From contig CAWIAG010000002.1 in the NCBI GenBank assembly GCA_963834015.1, positions 930,001 to 994,000 on the forward strand: DNA of 64,000 nucleotides. Direction: 5' to 3'. Positions 7,727 to 14,589 of the stretch are shown piece by piece (positions within the stretch are counted from its first letter, which is position 1; each line of letters begins with the position of its first letter). This DNA comes from FEN-1297 sp963834015 (GTDB taxonomy: Bacteria; Bacteroidota; Ignavibacteria; Ignavibacteriales; Ignavibacteriaceae). The notes beneath the pieces were generated by a model. That model was given only the letters and a program-made list of their open reading frames with translations, was not told the DNA's origin and searched no databases. Made by a program: the position numbers and the translations under genes.

Positions 7727-10317
7727 TTATTAAATATTTCTTTTAAAAGCTTTAGAAGCTGGGGGCGATCAAATGGTTTTGATATATAATGTGTAAATCC
7801 AAGGGACAGAAATTTTTCCCTGTCGCCGGACATGGCATAAGCTGTAATTGCAATTACAGGAATATTGGAATAATGATTACCTAATTTGCGGATCTGTTTA
7901 AGTGTTTCAACCCCATCAATTCCTTTTAAATTAATATCCATTAACACCGCATCAAATTTTTTTAAATTGCAAATCCTAAGTGCAGCTTTACCATCCGGCA
8001 CATGATCAATCTTCAAATAATCTTTCAGGTAAATACTAATAACCGATGCATTACTAGGATCGTCTTCTACAAGTAGAACGGTTAACTTATTTAAGGGATT
8101 ATTAATTATTACATTGTTGTCCCGGATGTTTTCAGTATTAGAATTAATTTCTTGTAAAATATTTTTGTATGGAAATGTTACGATGAATGTTGAACCTTTC
8201 CCCGGCTCACTTGAAAAAGCTATTGATCCATTAAGCAGTTCAATGAACTTTTTTGTTATACTTAACCCTAACCCGGATCCTTCAAATTTCCGGGAATATC
8301 CTTCGCTAACCTGTCTGAAAGGTTCAAAGATTATATTATGAAATTCTTTCGGAATTCCTATGCCGGTATCTCTTATTTCAAATAAAATTTTTTTATCGGG
8401 CTGCTTTTCCTGTACAATCAATTTTACAACTATGCCGCCTTTGTGTGTGTACTTTACTGCATTGTCTATAAGGTTGTTAAATATCTTTTGCAGGAGATCC
8501 TTATCAGAATTTAGATAAACATTCCTTTCCGGGAAGACATATTTAAGAAAAATTTTCTTATTCTTTATAATCGGATAGTATAGCTTTATAGTTTCTTTTA
8601 TAATTTCATTTAAGTTTACCTGTGAAATATCAATATCCTGTATGTTTGCCTCAATACGCGAAAGGTCCAAAATTGAATTAAGGGTTTTAATCAGCCTTGT
8701 ACCGCTATTTTTAATAGTAGAAACCATTTCAATTTGGCTGGGGTCATTAAGTTCGTCTTTAAGGATTTCAGCAAATCCTAAAATACCAAGCATAGGAGAA
8801 CGAAGTTCGTGACTTATATTTCCAAGAAAGCTTGATTTCAGGCGGTTGGATTCTTCGGCTCTTCCTTTCGCTTCAATTAGTTCATTCTCAATGGATTTGC
8901 GTTTAGTTATATCCTGGTTTACACCATGCGTTCTTATTGTTTTGCCATTTCTATCTTTTACAACATTGAATCTGACTGCTATGGTCCCGCCTTCTCCATC
9001 TGCATAAATAATTCGGTGTTCCAATTCCCTGTAGTAATTTGGATTTTTAGTTTTAATAGCACGCAGTATTTCTCGGCCCACAGATTTACGATCATCAGGG
9101 TGAACAAATCTTTTCACGTATTCAGCTAATGACATTGTATAACTGCCAATTTCATTGATACTGGTATGGAACATTTTATAGAACTGGTCATTAAATGTAA
9201 ATTTGTCTTTTGCTAAATCGTATTCCCAGTGCCCCATATTTGCCATCTCAAGAGCGTTAATAAGAAGTGATTGGCTTTCTTGTAATTCTTCATCGGCTTT
9301 TACACGTGCGGTAATATCTGTAAGAGACCCAACCATAAGAACAGTTTTCCCATTTTTCACTACCGGTATCTCATGTACTTCAAACCATTCAAATTCCTTT
9401 TTATTATTTCTCAATTCAATTTCGTAAGGCTCCTGAGGTATTCCGGTTTTTACCGCCTTCTCTGATAATTCAACTCCTTTTTGATTTACCGGATTGGCTG
9501 TGAGAAATTCAGTCCATTTTATTTTTTTTCCATCCGGGTCAAATCCTAACAGTTGCTTTAAATGAGGGCTCACAAAATTTAAGACATGGTCAGGTGTATA
9601 CGAATAAAATATAATTGTACTGTTATCGAGAATATCCCTAAGACTTTTTTCTGCTTCCAGCAATTCATCTTCGGCATCTTTGACATTGCCTAATCCGGAA
9701 ACCGATCCACCCGTTATATTACCTATTAAATTAATAGCGAAAACTGCTTCGCCAACACTGTTAAGCAAATGAGTCTGGAATTCCAGCCTTTGTCCTGATT
9801 TTTTACTTTCAGAATTGTCAATAACAATCCCGACTACACCTGCAAATTTTGATTTATTGAAAATTGCTGTATTTAAAAATTTTGCAAATTTGAATTTGCC
9901 GTCTTTAGATTTAAGTCGATACTCGGAAAGGCCATTCTTTTCCGAAGCTAATCTGGCAAAGCTTCTTTTAGCGATTGATAAATCTTCTTCCAGTATAAAT
10001 TCCAAAAAGTTTTTGCCTAAAACTTCATTTTGTTTATAGCCGCATACATTTTGTATTGATTTACTAATGAAATTAACAATCCCATTTTCATTCATTATAT
10101 AAACAGCTCCATCAATACTCTCAATAAGATTCTTGTACATTTCTTCATTAGCAAATAACCCTTCTTTGGTTTTCTGCTTATCAGATACATTAATTGCAAT
10201 ACCATAAAGACGAATAAAATCTCCTTTATCATTCGGAGTTATTCTTGCTTTACTCAATTTTATACGGTCATCATTTTTTTGTTGGAAATTTTCAGTCATT
10301 TTTAATCTCAATATCAT
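7723..10317 (-). CDS. Hybrid histidine kinase with multiple PAS domains and receiver
   Basis: An 864-residue soluble hybrid kinase. PAS-type domains lie at about 55-170, 225-340 and 345-470; between the first two is a stub (LLNSVGEAVFAINLIGN, about 184-222) that starts like a PAS domain and jumps straight to the linker helix, so one PAS has lost its core. HisKA has His503 in GNISHELRSPML; the HATPase domain has NLIDNAVKYTHKG, RDTGIGIPKEF and GSGLGLSITKKF. A C-terminal receiver (about 740-862) has the acidic pair in LLVEDDPSN and phosphoacceptor Asp794 in AVLMDINLKG. The first residues are uncertain: Met7 (MTENFQQ) is an alternative start. It follows the UbiB-type gene after 13 bases on the same strand. 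Confidence 0.92.
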   Translation of the reverse strand: MILRLKMTENFQQKNDDRIKLSKARITPNDKGDFIRLYGIAINVSDKQKTKEGLFANEEMYKNLIESIDGAVYIMNENGIVNFISKSIQNVCGYKQNEVLGKNFLEFILEEDLSIAKRSFARLASEKNGLSEYRLKSKDGKFKFAKFLNTAIFNKSKFAGVVGIVIDNSESKKSGQRLEFQTHLLNSVGEAVFAINLIGNITGGSVSGLGNVKDAEDELLEAEKSLRDILDNSTIIFYSYTPDHVLNFVSPHLKQLLGFDPDGKKIKWTEFLTANPVNQKGVELSEKAVKTGIPQEPYEIELRNNKKEFEWFEVHEIPVVKNGKTVLMVGSLTDITARVKADEELQESQSLLINALEMANMGHWEYDLAKDKFTFNDQFYKMFHTSINEIGSYTMSLAEYVKRFVHPDDRKSVGREILRAIKTKNPNYYRELEHRIIYADGEGGTIAVRFNVVKDRNGKTIRTHGVNQDITKRKSIENELIEAKGRAEESNRLKSSFLGNISHELRSPMLGILGFAEILKDELNDPSQIEMVSTIKNSGTRLIKTLNSILDLSRIEANIQDIDISQVNLNEIIKETIKLYYPIIKNKKIFLKYVFPERNVYLNSDKDLLQKIFNNLIDNAVKYTHKGGIVVKLIVQEKQPDKKILFEIRDTGIGIPKEFHNIIFEPFRQVSEGYSRKFEGSGLGLSITKKFIELLNGSIAFSSEPGKGSTFIVTFPYKNILQEINSNTENIRDNNVIINNPLNKLTVLLVEDDPSNASVISIYLKDYLKIDHVPDGKAALRICNLKKFDAVLMDINLKGIDGVETLKQIRKLGNHYSNIPVIAITAYAMSGDREKFLSLGFTHYISKPFDRPQLLKLLKEIFNK

Positions 10318-10330
10318 TCTTTTGTTTTTA

Positions 10331-12013
10331 TTATAGTTTGCCTGATCGAATTATGCCAATGAGCAGCCATATGCCTAAAATTGAGGCGACGAGAAAACCA
10401 CAAATTCCGATTAACGGATAATTCAACAGAAGATTTTCTTTGCCCACATTCATAAATATAGAAGTGCTTATTATAAGCGCTGCAATAATAATAGCGAAGG
10501 AAAGACGGTTGCTTGAACAGTCAATTGTTCGGGAAAATTCTTCAAGTCCCTCATGTTTGAAAGTAATTATGAATTTGTCATTACGAAATTTGTATAGAAT
10601 GCTTTGCAAATCTCCTGGTAATTTTTTTAACAAATCAAAGCTTTCTTCTAATGTTCTAATTAATGATCGATACCTGGTAAACGGATTCATTTTTTTTAAA
10701 TATGCTTTCTTTGCAAAAGGGATTAGGACTTGGGTTAAACTAAATTGAGGATTTAGTTCTCTTGCAACAGTTTCCGAAATTGCCAATGTTTTCGCCAATA
10801 TAATAAAGTCAGTAGGTAATTTTATCTGATGTGTACGGGTTAATTCAACAAACTCATTTATTAGTTTAGATAGAATTATTCTGTTTAGCGGAATGCTGTA
10901 GTAATAGTCTAAAAATTCCATCAAATCAAGTTTTAATTCGCGTAAGTTTGTATGATCATCAACAAGACCGACATTAATTAAAATTCTGGCAATACGGTGA
11001 GGATCTCTGCCTACTATCCCCATTACAATCTCTACTAAAGTATTTCGCATTTCATCATCAATTCTGCCTACAATACCAAAGTCAATCGGTGCAATAATAT
11101 TGCCGGGCAAAACAAAGATATTTCCCGGATGCGGATCCGCATGATAAATTCCTACTTCAAATATTTGCTTCATCAATGAATTGGCTGCATTCATTGTAAC
11201 TTGTTTTTTATCAACATCAATTACTTCATTATTCTGAAGATCTGATATTTTAATTCCTTTAATAAAATCTATCGTTAAAATGCTTTCAGTAGTATATTCC
11301 CAGTAGACAACAGGTATTTTGATGATAGGATCATCTTGCAGGTAATTTCGAAAAGAATCAATATTGTGACCTTCAAGAACTAAGTTTAATTCCTTCTTTA
11401 TCGTTTTACTAAATTCTTTTATAATTTCATGCGGCTCAAAATGTTTACTTTCCGGAATATATATTTCAATAAGCCTGGCAAGGTCCTTTAAGATTTCGAG
11501 GTCGGATTCAATCTTTTTTGCTATACCTGAGTGCAAAATTTTGACTGCAACCGCTTCGCCACTCTTTAGTCTGGCTTTATGAACTTGTGCAACAGAACCG
11601 GCCGCAATTGGCGTTTCATCAAATTCCAAAAATATTTCGTCACTGGGTTTACCAAATTCCTTAATCAAAACAGATTTGATATTGTCAAACTCATCTTTTT
11701 GTACACTATCTTGTAATTTCGAGAACTCAACGGCGAATTCAGCGGGAATAATATCGGATCGTAGACTGAGCATTTGGCCTAATTTTATAAATGTAGCTCC
11801 CAATTCTTCGAATGCCCTACGTAAGCGCACTGAAGAACTAAGAGCATAATGATTATCTTTATGCTGAGTCATCAGTAGATTCTTGTCAATTCGAAGCCGA
11901 AAGGCAATGCTAATTTTGTTAACAATGTCATTAAAACCAAATTTAACAAAAACTCTTAAAATTTCCTGATATCGCTTTAAATTGCGGATACTTTTGCGAA
12001 TGTTTCTTTCCAT
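10331..12013 (-). CDS. ABC1/UbiB (AarF) family protein kinase-like ATPase
   Basis: A 560-residue member of the atypical kinase family that supports quinone biosynthesis or lipid homeostasis. Visible signatures are the family-specific KxGQ region (ATFIKLGQMLSLRSDIIP), the modified Gly/Ala-rich loop AAGSVAQVHKA, the ATP-binding Lys in AVKIL, the catalytic-loop HADPHPGNIF and the metal-binding DFG-like APIDFGIVG. Two hydrophobic helices at the C-terminus (about 500-555) anchor it in the membrane. It lies 46 bases downstream of a phasin-like gene, a pairing seen in other bacteria, and both are probably driven by the sigma-54-like promoter at 12459-12472. Length and motifs are complete. Confidence 0.93.
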   Translation of the reverse strand: MERNIRKSIRNLKRYQEILRVFVKFGFNDIVNKISIAFRLRIDKNLLMTQHKDNHYALSSSVRLRRAFEELGATFIKLGQMLSLRSDIIPAEFAVEFSKLQDSVQKDEFDNIKSVLIKEFGKPSDEIFLEFDETPIAAGSVAQVHKARLKSGEAVAVKILHSGIAKKIESDLEILKDLARLIEIYIPESKHFEPHEIIKEFSKTIKKELNLVLEGHNIDSFRNYLQDDPIIKIPVVYWEYTTESILTIDFIKGIKISDLQNNEVIDVDKKQVTMNAANSLMKQIFEVGIYHADPHPGNIFVLPGNIIAPIDFGIVGRIDDEMRNTLVEIVMGIVGRDPHRIARILINVGLVDDHTNLRELKLDLMEFLDYYYSIPLNRIILSKLINEFVELTRTHQIKLPTDFIILAKTLAISETVARELNPQFSLTQVLIPFAKKAYLKKMNPFTRYRSLIRTLEESFDLLKKLPGDLQSILYKFRNDKFIITFKHEGLEEFSRTIDCSSNRLSFAIIIAALIISTSIFMNVGKENLLLNYPLIGICGFLVASILGIWLLIGIIRSGKL

Positions 12014-12059
12014 AATTTACTTTCATCTAAATCAGTAATATTTTACAAATTCGTTCAAT

Positions 12060-12368
12060 TTATTTAATTTCATTTGAATTAATTTTTTTGTCTAAGTCAG
12101 AGACAAGCTTTTTTAGTTCTTCAATATCTTTTTGCGTAGAAGTTTCAAGACTGTTCACTGCTTCATTGACAACTGCAAAGGTTTTTTTCTTAAAATCAGT
12201 TTCGCTTTTGTCAAGGTTGTCAAGTATTTCTTGTACAGTTTTTGACTTATCATCAGTTGATAATTGTCCTTTTTCAATTAAATCATCTACAAGACTTTCA
12301 ACTTTTTCCTTGGTAACTGTAGCAATCCCTAATCCTAAGTAAATACTTTTTTTAAGTATATCTAACAT
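12060..12368 (-). CDS. Phasin-superfamily small helical protein
   Basis: A 102-residue, highly charged protein made of two long amphipathic helices, with the typical opening MLDILKKSIYLGLGIATVTKEKV and a second helix rich in Lys/Glu (EELKKLVSDLDKKI). It matches the phasin-like family found with polyhydroxyalkanoate granules and, in many genomes, directly upstream of an AarF-type gene as here. A strong AAGGAG ribosome site precedes the ATG. No polyhydroxyalkanoate synthase is in the window, so granule association is not shown. The upstream region carries the shared operator pair and GG-N10-GA promoter element. Confidence 0.8.
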   Translation of the reverse strand: MLDILKKSIYLGLGIATVTKEKVESLVDDLIEKGQLSTDDKSKTVQEILDNLDKSETDFKKKTFAVVNEAVNSLETSTQKDIEELKKLVSDLDKKINSNEIK

Positions 12369-12458
12369 TATTATCTCCTTGGTTTATTAAAGATTATTCT
12401 AAATAAATTTAGTTATTGATTTTTTGTATTGATTAACAATATCTCAGGTGTTACTTAA

Positions 12459-12472
12459 TCATAATGAGTGCC
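12459..12472 (-). promoter_or_regulatory. Sigma-54-like promoter for phasin-aarF
   Basis: On the minus strand: ATGGCACTCATTATGATT. The -24 element TGGCAC is a perfect sigma-54 match and GG is followed after 10 bases by GA in place of GC. Predicted start near 12448, leaving a leader of about 80 bases before the phasin ATG. The operator pair lies 63 bp further upstream. Confidence 0.5.
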
Positions 12473-12534
12473 ATCGATGTAAAATATTAAAAAAATCTGT
12501 TTTTAGATGATTTTTTTACTTTAAGAAATAAATA

Positions 12535-12583
12535 TTGCTTAAATAAAGGGGATAGATTTTTATATTTCCTTAAATAAGAGCAA
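12535..12583. promoter_or_regulatory. Paired 18-bp operators, 31-bp spacing (region 1)
   Basis: TTGCTTAAATAAAGGGGA at 12535-12552 and TTCCTTAAATAAGAGCAA at 12566-12583 start 31 bp apart. The first keeps the left half-site perfectly and the second the right half-site. Sequence following the pair (TTTATTTAGGAATT) also resembles the ribosome-site region of the activator gene at 14575-14589, as if this gap were an old duplicate of that region. The rest of the 12369-12724 gap has no gene. Confidence 0.65.
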
Positions 12584-12724
12584 ATAATTTTATTTAGGAA
12601 TTAAACCTGAATGTTAGTTTATAAACGCTTTTAAAAACACTGATATAATTAGATGATTTTAATTAGAAATATGTTGATAAATAAAAAGGGTGCGGGATTT
12701 CCGGATATTATTTTGAATATATAC

Positions 12725-13141
12725 TTAATTGAGAAATTTTTGAATCTCAAATGAGGTATTTTCATTTAACTCATGCTTATAATAATATTCTTCAAGTTCA
12801 ATAAAAATCCATTGTTCAGAGAAATTATTTATTTTAGCAGTATTTATAAGCCAATCTATCTGTTTAAAATTCAGAGTGCCATCTAAAAAAACAACATGTA
12901 TCCCATCTTTTAAAAAACTTTCAGCAATTTGAAAATCTGAGAATGTTGGAGGATCATCAACTATAGAATTATTTGTCATTAAAGCCTTAATTGACTCATC
13001 AATAATAGCTTGATTAAAGTCTAATAATTCAGTCATATACTTAACTGTTCTATCAATAGTTTCCTCGATTGTATATCTCTTTTTCATAAGAACTAGCATA
13101 CCTTTTAAGTAATTACTTTTATCAAGTGCATTTAATACCAT
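12725..13141 (-). CDS. Uncharacterised TerB-like helical protein
   Basis: A 138-residue, mostly helical protein. The order of features (an N-terminal KGMLVLMKKRYTIEETIDRTVKYMTELL helix region shortened here to its ends, a DDPPTFSDFQIAESFLKDG motif in the centre, then DGTLNFKQIDWLINTAKIN) resembles small TerB-like proteins of unknown role in signalling and stress clusters, but I cannot name a family with certainty. It has no signal peptide or membrane segment. It stands alone between the operator region of the phasin operon and a fold-back element. The ATG at 13141 is the only reasonable start. Confidence 0.55.
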   Translation of the reverse strand: MVLNALDKSNYLKGMLVLMKKRYTIEETIDRTVKYMTELLDFNQAIIDESIKALMTNNSIVDDPPTFSDFQIAESFLKDGIHVVFLDGTLNFKQIDWLINTAKINNFSEQWIFIELEEYYYKHELNENTSFEIQKFLN

Positions 13142-13302
13142 AAATAGACTCTAATTGGCGTTTTAAGAATAAGGTTATAAAAAAGCAGTTAAGGATTCTA
13201 AATAAATCTCATTTATTTAGTATTTTAGTATATTTCCACTAATAATCGCTCTAGTTGGTTTAAAAATAACTTATGTATTCATCATCATTACTTTATTGAC
13301 TG

Positions 13303-13437
13303 CTTATAACGGTTTGCCGTTTGCCACAATAAGGGATTTACAAGCAAATCACTGTCAGCCAGCACGAAATTTTGACAGAAGAAAAATCCTTCAATTTTAT
13401 AGGACTTCTTCTAACACGGCAATTGGTTGTTATCAAC
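13303..13437 (-). repeat. attC-like fold-back element after the MDR gene
   Basis: About 135 bases fold into one long imperfect hairpin with four nested arms: ATAAC/GTTAT at the ends, TTGCCGT/ACGGCAA next, AAGG(G)ATTT/AAATCCTT, and CTGTCA/TGACAG innermost. The outer arms are separated by unequal unpaired spacers (3 and 6 bases), a layout like the R and L boxes of integron attC sites. It begins seven bases after the stop of the MDR oxidoreductase, where a cassette attC would be. The outer boxes do not fully match the GTTRRRY core, no integrase is in the window and no second copy was seen. The remaining part of the 13142-13444 gap holds nothing recognisable. Confidence 0.45.
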
Positions 13438-13444
13438 TGACATT

Positions 13445-14416
13445 TTAGTTTATCATAATAACTGTTCTTTTTCCGTCTACCTCATTATTCCAAACAGTTT
13501 CGATATTTTCAAGTTTTTCCTTCTGAATTTCTATTTTCAATTTACCTGTAGCAGCAAGGGCAAACATCTCTGGTAAAATTTTAGTGGAAAATTCCTTCAG
13601 TTCTTTTGGTAAAAAGGTTCCAGATCCTGAACCCAGTAACTCAATGTCTGCACTGCGTAAGTCTCCGGAATTAAGTGCTATATTATGACCTGCCATCTCC
13701 CCAACAGTAACAACCTTAACTTTGTGTGGACTAAGATTAATCCCTTCCACACGGATTGACTGAATTATTAGTTCGATTGGCTCTCCCCACAGATAATCAA
13801 TTACGATGTCAATTGGAGAATGTTTATGTATTTCTTTTATCTGTTGAATAATAGAAGGCCCATCTTGTTTAAGGGAAATAATTTCATCCGCCCCAAGTGT
13901 TTTCAATTTTTGTAGCAATTTTTCATTTCTTCCGGTAGCTATTATTTTTGACGCACCATAATGTTTAGCCAACTGCACGGCCATCTGTCCGGTTACCCCT
14001 GTAGCGCCATTAATCATTACCACGTTTCCTGATTTGAATTTCCCGCGTGATTGCAGTGCCATTGCTGAGCCAATTGCTGCATTCGGTAATGCAGCAGCAA
14101 CGGCTATATCAATTCCATCCGGCAAAATAGTATATCTATTTTTAGTTATAAGTGCTTTTTTAGCCATCATTCCGGTTATACCCTGTGCATATATCCTCGT
14201 TCCATCTTCTAAAATACCTACGCCATCGCTTCCTACAATTACAGGTAATTCGCTATAGCTGATGTAGTTCCCTTCTTCTGCTCTTAACTTATCAAAGTTT
14301 TTTAACGCAACTGCTTCTACGCTAATTAAGATTTGTTCATCATTTTTTGGAATAGGGTCAGGAACATTTTCATATACAGGAGAACTTCCTAATTGATTTA
14401 ATACTGCCGCTTTCAT
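13445..14416 (-). CDS. MDR-superfamily NAD(P)H:quinone-type oxidoreductase
   Basis: A 323-residue medium-chain dehydrogenase/reductase of the zinc-independent quinone oxidoreductase type. The N-terminal GroES-like domain starts MKAAVLNQLGSSPVYENVPDP; the structural-zinc Cys cluster and catalytic-zinc ligands of alcohol dehydrogenases are absent. The Rossmann fold begins INGATGVTGQMAVQLAKHYGA, with the A-x-x-G-x-x-G variant typical of NADPH-using quinone reductases, followed by IIATGRNEKLL. It probably reduces quinones or reactive enones. It is a single gene with its own sigma-54-like promoter and the shared operator pair, divergent from the sigma-54 activator. An attC-like hairpin follows its stop. 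Confidence 0.85.
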   Translation of the reverse strand: MKAAVLNQLGSSPVYENVPDPIPKNDEQILISVEAVALKNFDKLRAEEGNYISYSELPVIVGSDGVGILEDGTRIYAQGITGMMAKKALITKNRYTILPDGIDIAVAAALPNAAIGSAMALQSRGKFKSGNVVMINGATGVTGQMAVQLAKHYGASKIIATGRNEKLLQKLKTLGADEIISLKQDGPSIIQQIKEIHKHSPIDIVIDYLWGEPIELIIQSIRVEGINLSPHKVKVVTVGEMAGHNIALNSGDLRSADIELLGSGSGTFLPKELKEFSTKILPEMFALAATGKLKIEIQKEKLENIETVWNNEVDGKRTVIMIN

Positions 14417-14464
14417 CGTTTAATCTTTTCATTTATTAGAATTTTTTTAATTGTTAACAAGATC

Positions 14465-14478
14465 TCAAATTGAATGCC
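14465..14478 (-). promoter_or_regulatory. Sigma-54-like promoter for the MDR gene
   Basis: On the minus strand: ATGGCATTCAATTTGAGA. TGGCAT differs from the -24 consensus at one base and TTGA replaces TTGC at -12, again with GG-N10-GA spacing. Predicted start near 14453, about 37 bases before the ATG at 14416. The preceding bases (TATCGATGGCA) also match region 1. Confidence 0.5.
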
Positions 14479-14518
14479 ATCGATAAAAACCTTTATAAAG
14501 TTCTATTTTATTTATTTA

Positions 14519-14567
14519 TTGCTTAAATAAAAGGGAAAGCTTATTTTTAATTCTTAAATAAGAGCAA
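14519..14567. promoter_or_regulatory. Paired 18-bp operators, 31-bp spacing (region 2)
   Basis: TTGCTTAAATAAAAGGGA at 14519-14536 and ATTCTTAAATAAGAGCAA at 14550-14567 start 31 bp apart. They lie 41 bp upstream of the MDR promoter GG, two helical turns closer than in the other two regions, and the second site ends 22 bases before the ATG of the activator gene, so binding could also control the activator itself. Confidence 0.65.
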
Positions 14568-14589
14568 TTAGTTCTATTTAGGGATTTAT

